DNA of 64,000 bases from DASXAI01 sp963728985. GTDB lineage: Bacteria > Actinomycetota > Acidimicrobiia > Acidimicrobiales > Ilumatobacteraceae. The stretch spans positions 1 to 64,000 of the forward strand of contig CAVSME010000006.1 of NCBI GenBank assembly GCA_963728985.1, read 5' to 3'. Positions within the stretch are counted from its first letter, which is position 1, and each line of letters opens with the position of its first letter. The notes under the pieces were generated by a model, which had not been told where the DNA came from, ran no database searches, and worked only from the letters and a program-made list of their open reading frames with translations. Both the position numbers and the translations under genes were made by a program. Below, one piece after another: positions 26,662 to 34,680 of the stretch.

Positions 26662-27783
26662 GTGGCACCCCCGAACGACGCCGGCGTGCCATGGCGGCGC
26701 TACTACGCCGCCGTCTTCGCCGCCCTCAGCGTGTTCGTCGGTGTGCTGCTGTTCGTGGAGCTGCGCCGCGTCGTGGCGTGGCTCGTGGTGGCGGGGTTCT
26801 TCGCCGTGGTGCTGTCGCCCGCCGTAGACCGGGTGCAGCGCCGGCTCCACATCCGGCGCGGCATCGCCGTCGCCATCGTCGTGGTGACCGGCGCCATCGT
26901 GGTCGCCGGTCTCATCGCCCTGATCGTCGTCCCGCTCGTCGCCCACGCCAGTGACTTCGCCGCCAACTTCTCGGACTACGTGGCCGAGGCCCGGGCCGGG
27001 CGGGGCCCGCTCGGCGGGTTGGTGCGACGCTTCGACCTCGACCGGTGGATCCAGGACCACCAGCAGGACATCCAGAACGCCGCCAACCGGCTCGGCGCCA
27101 GCAGCCTGGACCTCCTGCGCGCCGTCGGGAACTTCATCATCGCCTCGCTCACGATCTTCGTGCTGACCGTGCTCTTGCTCATCGAGGGACCGTCGCTCGT
27201 CAGCGCCACCATGGACCTGGTGGCGCCCCGCCATCGCGACCGAGTGCGCCGGGTGGGGGCCGACGTCGGCCGGGCGGTGAGCGGCTACGTGCTCGGCAAC
27301 CTCATCATCAGCGTGATCGCCGGGGCCACGAGCTACGTCTGCCTGCGGGTGGCCGGCGTGCCGTTCGCCGAGGTGCTGGCGCTGTGGGTGGGCTTCGCCG
27401 ACCTCATCCCGCTGGTGGGCGCCACGATCGGCGCCGCCCCGGCGGTGCTCGTCGCCTTCCTGCACTCGGTGCCGGCCGGGATCGCCGTGCTCGCCTTCTT
27501 CATCATCTACCAGCAGTTCGAGAACCACGTCCTGCAGGTCACGATCATGGCTCGCACCGTGCAGCTCAACCCCCTGGCCGTCCTGCTGAGCGTGCTGATC
27601 GGGGTGGAGCTGTTCGGCTTCCTCGGCGCGCTCCTGGCCATCCCTGCGGGTGGTGCCCTGCAGATCGTGGTGCGGGAGGTGTGGCAGACCCGCCCCGGCA
27701 AGGACCGCCTCGAAGTGGTGGACGGATCGACCGATCACCTCAACGATCGGCCAACTCCTGCTGGCGGCCTTCCGCCTCGCTGA
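26662..27783 (+). CDS. AI-2E family (PerM/TqsA-type) transporter
   Basis: A 373-residue inner-membrane protein of the AI-2E exporter/PerM superfamily. Two TM helices open it (YYAAVFAALSVFVGVLLF; VVAWLVVAGFFAVVLSPAVD, with the typical LSP-x-x-D). An extracytoplasmic segment follows (about 90-155), then the conserved helical core (VSGYVLGNLIISVIAGATSY; FADLIPLVGATIGAAPAVLV; QQFENHVLQ). Members export autoinducer-like molecules or act in ion/osmotic stress; the substrate is unknown. The last 44 bp overlap the convergent coiled-coil gene. Confidence 0.9.
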   Translation: MAPPNDAGVPWRRYYAAVFAALSVFVGVLLFVELRRVVAWLVVAGFFAVVLSPAVDRVQRRLHIRRGIAVAIVVVTGAIVVAGLIALIVVPLVAHASDFAANFSDYVAEARAGRGPLGGLVRRFDLDRWIQDHQQDIQNAANRLGASSLDLLRAVGNFIIASLTIFVLTVLLLIEGPSLVSATMDLVAPRHRDRVRRVGADVGRAVSGYVLGNLIISVIAGATSYVCLRVAGVPFAEVLALWVGFADLIPLVGATIGAAPAVLVAFLHSVPAGIAVLAFFIIYQQFENHVLQVTIMARTVQLNPLAVLLSVLIGVELFGFLGALLAIPAGGALQIVVREVWQTRPGKDRLEVVDGSTDHLNDRPTPAGGLPPR

Positions 27784-28018
27784 CGTAGGCCCGCAGGCGA
27801 GCGGCTTGGGCCCTGGCCTGACGGGCGATCTCGGTGCGCCGTGCCCAATGAGCGCTGTCGTGGGCGAGCCGGTCGAACGTGACCGCCACGCGTTCCTCCG
27901 TCTCGGCGAGGCGCAGGAAGACCTCCCGCTGCGTCTGGCGGGCGTCGGTCAGTCGCTGACGGATCTGGTCGAGGGGTTCGCTGGTGGGTCCGTCCATTGC
28001 CGTGCCTTCCTCGGACAT
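27740..28018 (-). CDS. small coiled-coil protein
   Basis: A 92-residue, highly charged, almost entirely helical protein (IRQRLTDARQTQREVFLRLA; AEGRQQELADR). No TM helix or known domain. It lies 46 bp downstream of the sigma-factor gene on the same strand, so it may be the last gene of that transcription unit. An alternative ATG at 27997 is possible. It overlaps the AI-2E transporter tail-to-tail, which slightly lowers confidence. Confidence 0.6.
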   Translation of the reverse strand: MSEEGTAMDGPTSEPLDQIRQRLTDARQTQREVFLRLAETEERVAVTFDRLAHDSAHWARRTEIARQARAQAARLRAYVSEAEGRQQELADR

Positions 28019-28064
28019 CGTGCGGATGCGTTCGCCGTTGCTCGATACCCAAGCCCGTCAGCCG

Positions 28065-28904
28065 TTAGGCTGGCTCGGCCTGCTCGTCGGGCTGGAGGTC
28101 GGCTTCGAGGCGGCGGAAGATGCGCCGGAGCCGCCGGGAGATCTGGACCTGGCTCGTACCGATCTCGTCGGCGATCTCGGCTTGCGTCAGTCCTGCGTAG
28201 AACCGGAGGTAGACGATGCGTTGATCGTCGTCGGGCAGTTCGCCGATGGCGAGGCGCATCGTGAGGCGGGTGGGGTCGAGATCGCCATCCTCGGTACTCG
28301 GTAGCCGGCGGTCGATCCCGTCGTCGCTGTCGGGCGGCGGTGTCAGGGTTTGCATGCGATAGGTCTGGCGGGCTTCGAGGGCGGCGAGGACATCGTCCTC
28401 GGAGACCCGCAGGTGCCGAGCGAGCTCCGCGACGGTCGGCGCGCGGTGCAGGGTTTGGCTGAGTGCCTCCACGGCGGGCCCCAAGTTCACCAGGAGATCA
28501 GAAGCGCGACGCGAGACGCGCACCGTCCAGGTGGCGTCGCGGAAGTGGCGCTTGATCTCGCCCACCATCGTGGGCACCGCGAACCCAGGGAAGCTGACCC
28601 CGTAGTCGGGGTCGTAGCGTTCGATGGCCTTCAGGAGACCGAGCTGGGCGACCTGCACGAGGTCGTCGAGCGGCTCACCCCGCCCCGCGAACCGGTTGGC
28701 GCAGTAGTGCGCCAACCAGCGGAAGTCGAGGACCAGCTCGTCGCGCAGCTCGCGGTCGCGCGTCTCGCGATAGCGACGGAGGCGGTCCTTCGTCCCGTCG
28801 GTGCGTTCCGCGGTGCCGGTCTCGTTGACCATGTCGCTCTGGGGCGTACCACTCCTTCGCGGCGAGGAGCCGCCGGTGAGGTCATCTTGACGAAGCTTGT
28901 CCAT
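28065..28904 (-). CDS. SigF/SigB-like RNA polymerase sigma factor
   Basis: A 279-residue sigma-70 family factor of the stress/sporulation group. Region 2 runs through VLDFRWLAHYCANRFAGRG and the polymerase-binding LDDLVQVAQLGLLKAIERYD, with FPGFAVPTMVGEIKRHFRD for -10 recognition. Region 3 includes APTVAELARHLRVSEDDV. Region 4 has the HTH LTQAEIADEIGTSQVQISRR. A second in-frame start at 28832 would remove a poorly conserved leader of 24 residues. It sits 40 bp downstream of a STAS anti-anti-sigma gene, the classic partner-switch arrangement. No anti-sigma kinase (RsbW-type) is visible nearby. Confidence 0.9.
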   Translation of the reverse strand: MDKLRQDDLTGGSSPRRSGTPQSDMVNETGTAERTDGTKDRLRRYRETRDRELRDELVLDFRWLAHYCANRFAGRGEPLDDLVQVAQLGLLKAIERYDPDYGVSFPGFAVPTMVGEIKRHFRDATWTVRVSRRASDLLVNLGPAVEALSQTLHRAPTVAELARHLRVSEDDVLAALEARQTYRMQTLTPPPDSDDGIDRRLPSTEDGDLDPTRLTMRLAIGELPDDDQRIVYLRFYAGLTQAEIADEIGTSQVQISRRLRRIFRRLEADLQPDEQAEPA

Positions 28905-28944
28905 CCATTGAGGTTCCGTTGTCGGGCCGGTCGCCACCTGCGGC

Positions 28945-29340
28945 TCAGGCGCCTGTCTGAGCGAGAGACTCGAGCGCCTCGCGCAGCAACGTGTGCACCG
29001 GAAAGAGATCCTCCAAGTTCGTGATCCGCAGGACGCGCTGCGGCGTTGATCCCGACTCGCACAACAGGTGCGTCTCCCGCTCCTCCTCGATGAGGGCGCC
29101 GCGGACATCCAGCAGCATGGACAGTCCCGCGCTGCCCAGGAACGTCACGGGCCGGAGGTCGATCACGAGACCCTGACACGGGACTTGGCGAGTCCCCTCG
29201 ATGAGCGCGGTGCCGATCGGGCGGGCGGTCAGCTCGTCCACGTCGCCGTGCACGACCGCGAGGAGCGCCGCTCCGTTGGGGACGAACAGCACCTCGCCGG
29301 CCACGATCGGACAGATAGCCGGTCGCCGGTCAATGGACAA
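28945..29340 (-). CDS. STAS-domain anti-sigma factor antagonist
   Basis: About 131 residues with one STAS domain: strand AALLAVVHGDVDELTA, then LVIDLRPVTFLGSAGLSML, where the Ser of FLGSAG is the usual phosphorylation site, and the C-terminal RVLRITNLEDLFPV strand-helix. Such proteins release a sigma factor by binding its anti-sigma kinase. The start is uncertain: TTG 29340 is used, and GTG codons 16-30 codons later are possible. It is followed after 40 bp by the sigma-factor gene and diverges from the response regulator. Confidence 0.82.
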   Translation of the reverse strand: MSIDRRPAICPIVAGEVLFVPNGAALLAVVHGDVDELTARPIGTALIEGTRQVPCQGLVIDLRPVTFLGSAGLSMLLDVRGALIEEERETHLLCESGSTPQRVLRITNLEDLFPVHTLLREALESLAQTGA

Positions 29341-29455
29341 CGGGCGCTTCCTCAACGTCCGCTCAACGAATGCCGGGCGAGGGATGAACACGGGAACGGG
29401 CGCCGGAATCGAGCATGCTGGGTCGCGTCGGGGTGTCGGAAAGGGGGATGGCGAC

Positions 29456-30137
29456 GTGGTTCGGGATCCTGGCCGCCGGGTGCTCGTGGCCGAGTCCGAC
29501 CCCGCGATGCGCCGCCTGCTGGCCCAGCGGCTGGGCCGTGAGGGGTTCGACGTGATCGAGACGGCTGAGCCACTGTCGGCGAAGGAGAAGATCGCCGTCG
29601 ACGAGCCGGATGTGGTGCTGCTCGAGCTGGGCGCGGCGCCCGGGTTCGCCGCGCTGATCAGCCTCCGCGAGGTGAGCGATGTCGCCGTGATCGGGATGTT
29701 GTGGGCCGAGGCCGACGCTGATGAGGCGGTGGCCCTCGACCTGGGGGCCGATGACTGCCTCAGTCGCCCGGTTTCGTTCCGCCAGCTCGTGGCCCGCACC
29801 AACGCGGTCCTCCGGCGCACGGCCACCGCGCCGGAACGGCACCTGCGCTACGGCGTGCTCGACATCGACCTCGCCTCCCGCACGGTGCGGGTCGGGGAGC
29901 GGCTGGTGGCGCTGGCCGCTCGCGAGTTCGATCTTCTCGCGTTCCTGGCGGCCCACCCCAACGAGGTCTTCAGCCGCGAGCAGCTCTTGGCCAACGTCTG
30001 GCAGTCGTCCGTGGACTGGCAGCAACGTGAGACCGTGACCGAGCACGTGCACCGCATCCGCTCACGGCTGGAGGACGACCCACGCCGGCCGCGGTGGCTC
30101 ATCACCGCGCGGGGCGGGCTACCGCTTCTCGCCCTGA
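29456..30137 (+). CDS. OmpR-type response regulator with degenerate receiver, frameshift at C-terminus
   Basis: The receiver domain (1-118) lacks the phospho-acceptor Asp: the third strand ends VVLLELGAAPG, with Glu57 in its place. The switch Thr/Ser position is not conserved (VIGMLWAE), and the catalytic Lys is Arg104 (CLSRPVS). The effector domain (about 128-220) is a standard winged helix (LVALAAREFDLLAFLAAHPN; TVTEHVHRIRSRLEDDP). The end reads ITARG, after which a 2-base deficit shifts the frame. The other frame gives GYRFSP and TGA at 30135-30137, the expected family ending. Without repair the frame stays open to about 32340, antisense to the CheR-PAS gene. GTG 29456 is chosen; ATG 29384 is possible. 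Confidence 0.8.
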
Positions 30138-31984
30138 AACGCGATGTCTTCCCCGAGGGCGACCTCCTCCATGACGAGGATGATCCCGCTGACGTCGTCG
30201 TCGACGGCCAGCGGGCTGCACATGATCCGGCAACCGATGTCCTGGCCCCGGCGATTGCGGGCCGGCAGTTGCAGCTCCTGGATCTCGCGACCGTCGAGGC
30301 AGCGACCGATGGCGCCGGCGAGGCGCTCGACCGGGAGGCCGATGTCCAGGGTGAGGAAGACCTTCCCGGTGACCTCGGCGATGCGCAGTCCCCACAAGTC
30401 CTCGGACCAGCGGTTCCAGAGTTGCACGGTCAGCTGCCGATCCAGCACCACGATGCCGAGACGGAGCCCGCTGAGGATGCCGTTGAGATGGAGGTTGACC
30501 CGGTCCAGGTCGCCCCTGCGCTCTTCGAGGAGGTCGTTGAGCCCGTGGAGCTCGTCGTTGGTGGATTGCAGCTCCTCGTTGGTGGTCTCCAGCTCCTCGT
30601 TCGACGACTGGAGCTCTTCGTTGGTGGTCTCCAGCTCCTCGATGGTCGACTGGAGCTCTTCGTTGGTCGTCTCCAGCTCCTCGTTGGTCGACTGGAGCTC
30701 TTCGTAGGCCGCCTCGAGATCCCGGTTCGTCTGCTCGAGGTCGAGCTGGAGCCGGTGGTAGCGGGTGACGTCCAGGAACGTGATGCTGACGCCGAGGAGC
30801 GAGCCGTCGTCGTGGGCGAGTGGGGCGACGTCGACGTCGAAGGTCCGGGGGTCATCGTCCGACCACCGCACGCCCTTGCGGTCGACGGTGCGACGCTCGG
30901 CGATGGCGTCGCGCACGATCGAGCGCAGCTCGAGCGGCCGGTACGAGAGCTCGAGATCCTGCAGCGGCGCGCCGATGTCCTTGGCGCGGAGGCCGAAGAG
31001 GTGCCGCGCCGCCGCGGTGGCCAGCACCACGTTCCCGGCGGCATCCACCACGATCATGGGCGCCGGCACCTCATCGAGGGCGAGCGAGCGGAGGTCGAGC
31101 GACAGCGATTCCTCAGCCTCCGGATCACGACGGTTCGGCGCGGCGGCGCGCCGCCGGGGCAGGTCGTTCGCCGGGGCGAAGATGCGCAGGCGCAGGTCGA
31201 CGGGCGTGAAGCGCCTCGATTGGGTCAGGAGCGTTTCGGCCTTCCCCAGGAAGAGGTAGCCGCGCTCCGAGAGCGCGAAGCCGAACCGGTCCAGGATGCG
31301 GCCCTGCGTCTCGGCGTTGAAGTACATGAGCGTGTTGCGGCACGCGAGGAGATCGATCCGGGAGATCGGCGCGTCCTGCACGAGGTCATGGCGGCCGAAG
31401 ATGACGCTCCGCCGCAGTTCGCCACGGAACATGCGGGCGCCGGTCCCGTTGCTCTTCTCGAAGTAGCGCTCGACGTAGGACTCGGGGACGTCCTCGAGCT
31501 CCTTGGGCGTGTACGTGGCCTGCCTCGCCTTGACCAGCGCGCCCTCGTCGGCGTCGGTGCCGTAGATCTTCACCCGGCTCCGGAACTGATCGGCGCCCAG
31601 GGCATCGCACAGCACCATCGCCAGGCTGTAGGCCTCCTGGCCGGTGGCGCACCCCGCGCTCCACACCCGGATCGGCTCGCCGGCCTGCTTGCCGGACACG
31701 ATCCGGGGAACGATCTCGTCGGCGAGGAAATCCCATGCCGGCCGGTCCCGGAAGAAGCTGGTGACGTTGATCAGGATCGTGTCGAAGAACCTGGCGAACT
31801 CGTCGGGATGGACCTCGAGGTAGTCCTGGTAATCGGCGTACGTCTCGCAGTGGACCTCGGCCATCCGCTTGGCGATCCGCCGCAGCAAGGACGTGCGCTT
31901 GTAGCCGGTGAAGTCGAAACGGCGCGTGTGCCGGATGTACTCGAGCAGCGCGACGACGTCGCCGTCGTCGGTGGTCTCAGCCAT
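30119..31984 (-). CDS. CheR methyltransferase-PAS hybrid signalling protein
   Basis: A 621-residue protein. The CheR N-terminal helical domain (7-75, RRIAKRMAEVHCETYADYQD) precedes the SAM-dependent methyltransferase domain (76-270), which has VWSAGCATGQEAYSLAM (107-123) and LLACRNTLMYF. A first PAS-like domain (about 300-410, PAPMIVVDAAGN) follows, then a heptad coiled coil of repeated EELQSTN/EELETTN units (428-478) and a second PAS (about 500-612). There is no histidine-kinase domain. It lies 26 bp downstream of CheB. The CheB plus CheR-PAS pairing without chemoreceptors suggests non-chemotactic signalling. Its stop overlaps the end of the response regulator. Confidence 0.92.
   Translation of the reverse strand: MAETTDDGDVVALLEYIRHTRRFDFTGYKRTSLLRRIAKRMAEVHCETYADYQDYLEVHPDEFARFFDTILINVTSFFRDRPAWDFLADEIVPRIVSGKQAGEPIRVWSAGCATGQEAYSLAMVLCDALGADQFRSRVKIYGTDADEGALVKARQATYTPKELEDVPESYVERYFEKSNGTGARMFRGELRRSVIFGRHDLVQDAPISRIDLLACRNTLMYFNAETQGRILDRFGFALSERGYLFLGKAETLLTQSRRFTPVDLRLRIFAPANDLPRRRAAAPNRRDPEAEESLSLDLRSLALDEVPAPMIVVDAAGNVVLATAAARHLFGLRAKDIGAPLQDLELSYRPLELRSIVRDAIAERRTVDRKGVRWSDDDPRTFDVDVAPLAHDDGSLLGVSITFLDVTRYHRLQLDLEQTNRDLEAAYEELQSTNEELETTNEELQSTIEELETTNEELQSSNEELETTNEELQSTNDELHGLNDLLEERRGDLDRVNLHLNGILSGLRLGIVVLDRQLTVQLWNRWSEDLWGLRIAEVTGKVFLTLDIGLPVERLAGAIGRCLDGREIQELQLPARNRRGQDIGCRIMCSPLAVDDDVSGIILVMEEVALGEDIAFQGEKR
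30551..30703 (-). repeat. in-gene repeats encoding a heptad coiled coil
   Basis: Seven near-repeats of a 21-bp unit alternate EELQSTN-like and EELETTN-like codons within the CheR-PAS gene. DNA identity between units is high, so copy number could change by slippage or recombination. Confidence 0.8.
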
Positions 31985-32010
31985 GGCGCGACGTCGGGCT
32001 CGCCTCGAGA

Positions 32011-33000
32011 TCAGCCGGGTTCATCGGCCCGCTCGTACATGAGGTTCTCCGGGATGCTGCTGACGGGGTTGGCGATGGCGGTCTGCACCAGCCGCTCCTC
32101 GGCGGCCAGTTCCTCCAAGCGAGCTAGGAGCAGGCGGGTGACGTGGTGTTGCCCCCGCGACGTCGCACGGTCGAGCATCCTACGGGTGAGCTGCGTGCGC
32201 TCTCCGATGAGTCGCAGCGAGGCCCACAGGGCGTTCTCCAACGAGCGCTCCTGGCCGGCCACGAGCGCCTTCCCGGTCCACTCGTGCCCGACGCGGCAGC
32301 GGTACCGCAGTGGCTCGTCATCGTCGAACTCCCACAGCTGACCACTGCAATCGGGACAGGACATCCCCGACGGCACCTGCCGCCCCGCGTCGTCGCTCCC
32401 CGTGCCGGGGGGCTGCTCGGCGGCCTGGCGCGGCCCTTCGCGCACGACCCTCGCGATGTGGCGGCCGAGGGCGTCACTATCGGCGACGATGTCGACGTTC
32501 ACGTGCTCGAGGGCCGACAGCGGCATGTCCGGGTGGAGGGCGTCGAGCGGATCCTGGACCATCGTCCAGCCGCCGCGCCGTTTCACCTCGAAGAGCCCGG
32601 CCGTCCCATCGTCGAGCGAGCCCGACAGCACGACGCCGACGGTCCGGTTGCCATATCGGCGGGCGGCGCTCCGGAAGAGCGGATCGATGGCCGGCCGACT
32701 CGAGTTCTCGGTCGGCCCTCGCACGACGCGATACCGCCCGTCTTCGATCACGAGGTGATGATCCGGCTGCGCCACGACGATGGCGCCCGGCAGCACGGGC
32801 TCGCCGTCGACGGCCTGGTGCGCGTCGAGCGGGCCGGACCGGCTCAAGATGGCCGCGAGCATGCTCTTCGAGGTCGGTGAGACGTGGAGCACGACGGCAA
32901 CGGCGGCGGCGAGATGAGGCGGGAGCTGGCCCACGAGACGCCGGAGGCTCTCCACGCCGCCGGCCGAGGCCCCGACCACGACGACGCTGGTCTCGAGCAC
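32011..33000 (-). CDS. CheB-type protein-glutamate methylesterase, stand-alone catalytic domain
   Basis: A 329-residue protein lacking the receiver domain of chemotaxis CheB. Catalytic residues: Ser12 (GASAGG, 10-15), His39 (LHVSPTS) and Asp130/131 (LSGSLDDGTAGL). A C-terminal module has C215, C218, C235 and H239 (CPDC...YRCRVGHEW), a probable zinc ribbon, followed by a helical tail (RLLLARLEELAAEERLVQ). It would demethylate or deamidate glutamates on a partner. It is followed after 26 bp by the CheR-PAS gene. With no receptor gene nearby, the substrate is unknown. Confidence 0.9.
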   Translation of the reverse strand: MLETSVVVVGASAGGVESLRRLVGQLPPHLAAAVAVVLHVSPTSKSMLAAILSRSGPLDAHQAVDGEPVLPGAIVVAQPDHHLVIEDGRYRVVRGPTENSSRPAIDPLFRSAARRYGNRTVGVVLSGSLDDGTAGLFEVKRRGGWTMVQDPLDALHPDMPLSALEHVNVDIVADSDALGRHIARVVREGPRQAAEQPPGTGSDDAGRQVPSGMSCPDCSGQLWEFDDDEPLRYRCRVGHEWTGKALVAGQERSLENALWASLRLIGERTQLTRRMLDRATSRGQHHVTRLLLARLEELAAEERLVQTAIANPVSSIPENLMYERADEPG

Positions 33001-33067
33001 GCCGTCGCCTCCTCCGGTCGGGTCCGGTCATCGGCTTAGTCCTTCTTGGGGCGGGGCACAACCCCGC

Positions 33068-33784
33068 TCAGCTGCCCTCCACGCTGATCGACTGCACGTG
33101 GACGCGGCGCTCGTCGCCGTCCAGGGTGAGCGTGACGAGGGCGCAGATGGCCTTGCGGCTGGGCGACCCGGAGTACCAGGCCGCCACCGGGCCGGCGCTC
33201 ACGTCGCGCTGCACGTCCCAGTGGCCGAGGGCGACGTAGTCGCGCCCGGAGCCGGCGATCTCCTCGGACGTGATCAAGTAGGCGCGGCGCAGGTCGTCGC
33301 TGCTCTGCACGAGCTGGCCGTGGGCCAAGGCGAGTTGCCACGTCGACGCGCCGCGTGGCGGCAAGCCGTCCAGCGGGCGGTTGTCGTCGTAGCTCATGTG
33401 GGGCTTCCCCCAGATGTCGAGATCGAGCTCGGCCAGCGTGACCGTCTCGCCCTCGGGCGCGGTGAGGACGCGGACGTGGTCGGGCATCACCACCCGGTCG
33501 TAGATCGTGCCGGTCAGGAGCGGATCGTGGTTCCCGGGCAGCACCACGACGGGCACCGGCAGGCGGCGCAGCTCGTCCACGACGGCCTGGCCGTGCTCGG
33601 TCGCCACCCGGTTGTTGTCGAAGAAGTCACCGACGATGACCACGGCGTCGACCCCGTGGGCCAGCGCCAGGTCGACCAGTGCGCCGACGGCGTGCTCCCG
33701 GTCGAACGAGTCGCCGATGTGGACGTCGGAGGTGTGCAGGATGCGCAGGGTGGCGGGCCCGCCGTCGGGCGCGGTCGCGGTCAC
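33068..33784 (-). CDS. metallophosphoesterase, Mre11/SbcD-like
   Basis: A 238-residue calcineurin-like phosphoesterase. Metal-binding motifs occur in order: HTSDVHIGD (D, H), IVGDFFDNN (GD), LPGNHDP (GNHD), LALAHGQ and LGHWDVQ (GHxH with Asp in the last place). The fold resembles the nuclease domain of SbcD/Mre11, but no capping domain or SbcC gene is present. The GTG start at 33784 overlaps the stop of the enoyl-CoA hydratase gene (GTGA). It is the last gene of a coupled three-gene operon. Confidence 0.86.
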   Translation of the reverse strand: MTATAPDGGPATLRILHTSDVHIGDSFDREHAVGALVDLALAHGVDAVVIVGDFFDNNRVATEHGQAVVDELRRLPVPVVVLPGNHDPLLTGTIYDRVVMPDHVRVLTAPEGETVTLAELDLDIWGKPHMSYDDNRPLDGLPPRGASTWQLALAHGQLVQSSDDLRRAYLITSEEIAGSGRDYVALGHWDVQRDVSAGPVAAWYSGSPSRKAICALVTLTLDGDERRVHVQSISVEGS

Positions 33785-34680
33785 CGGTGCCGCCGGACGG
33801 CGGCGTCGTGGTCGGCCGCCGGCCCCGATGCGAAGGGGCCGTCCCGCCAGGCCAGCGCCTCCCGGAGCCCGTCTTCCCGGCTGCGCCGGTTGAACTCGGC
33901 CATGGCCGGCGTGAGGTGGAAGATGGCGTCGTACTCGGCCCCTTCCAGGGCAGCGAGGCGCAGGCCCATCACCTCGAGCCACCGGTTGGTGACGTGCTTG
34001 TGCACGGTGAGGGCGTCGAGCGGGGTGAGGGCGACGCGCTGGCAGAACGCCAACGTGCGCTCGTCGAGCTCGTCGGGCGGCACCACGTGGCTGATGAGCC
34101 CGAGCCGGTGGGCCTCGTCGGCGTCGATCAGATCGCCGGTGAAGAGCAGCTCCTTGGTGGCGGCGGCGCCGATCTTGACCGGCAGCAGGCCGAGCGTGAT
34201 CGGGATGCCGAGGCCGCGCGCCGCGGGATGGCCGAACAGCGTGCCCTCGGCGGAGAAGACGATGTCGGTCACGCCGATCAGGTCGAGCCCACCGGACAGG
34301 CAGTAGCCGTGGGTCTGGGCGATGATCGGCTTGCGGTAGTTCCAGATCCAGAGCCAGCGGTCGATCATCTCGCGCATGCCCTCGCGGTCCCGGGCGATGG
34401 ACGACTCGCCGAGGTCGGCGAGGGCGGTGCCCCGCGGGCCGGACTTCTGGGGCCGGGCGTAGGCCGACGTGGTCGGATCGAGGTCGTAGCCGGGGCAGAA
34501 GGCTCGCCCGGCGCCCCGCAACCGGATGACCCGCACGTCGTCGCCCGGGTTGAGCTCGCGGAGGGCCTCTCGCAGATCGCTCAGGAGGCCGGTGCTGAGG
34601 GCGTTGAGCTTCTCGGGACGGTTCAGCGTCAGGGTGGCCACCGGGCCGTCGACGTCGACCAGGAGGTTGTCGTAGCTCAC
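33781..34680 (-). CDS. enoyl-CoA hydratase/isomerase family protein
   Basis: A 299-residue crotonase-fold enzyme. Oxyanion-hole segments are GAGRAFCPGYDLD (about 57-69) and THGYCLSGGLDLIGVTDIVF (about 119-138). The usual second-helix Glu region is replaced by HPAARGLGIPITLGLLPVKIG. Members with this sequence context act on 2-enoyl- or ring-CoA substrates; the precise role is unknown. The GTG start overlaps the stop of the upstream phosphoesterase and its stop overlaps the next phosphoesterase (both GTGA). A crotonase between two phosphoesterases is an odd operon. Confidence 0.88.
   Translation of the reverse strand: MSYDNLLVDVDGPVATLTLNRPEKLNALSTGLLSDLREALRELNPGDDVRVIRLRGAGRAFCPGYDLDPTTSAYARPQKSGPRGTALADLGESSIARDREGMREMIDRWLWIWNYRKPIIAQTHGYCLSGGLDLIGVTDIVFSAEGTLFGHPAARGLGIPITLGLLPVKIGAAATKELLFTGDLIDADEAHRLGLISHVVPPDELDERTLAFCQRVALTPLDALTVHKHVTNRWLEVMGLRLAALEGAEYDAIFHLTPAMAEFNRRSREDGLREALAWRDGPFASGPAADHDAAVRRHR

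Noticed and set aside
30540..30715. Regularly spaced repeats that could suggest a CRISPR
   Set aside because: The units are contiguous codon repeats of a coiled coil, without unique spacers or cas genes.
29201..32341. A 1046-codon plus-strand protein beginning with a receiver domain
   Set aside because: After the winged helix it is antisense to the CheR-PAS gene. The proper regulator ending (GYRFSP then TGA) appears one frame over, so the extension is a frameshift artefact.
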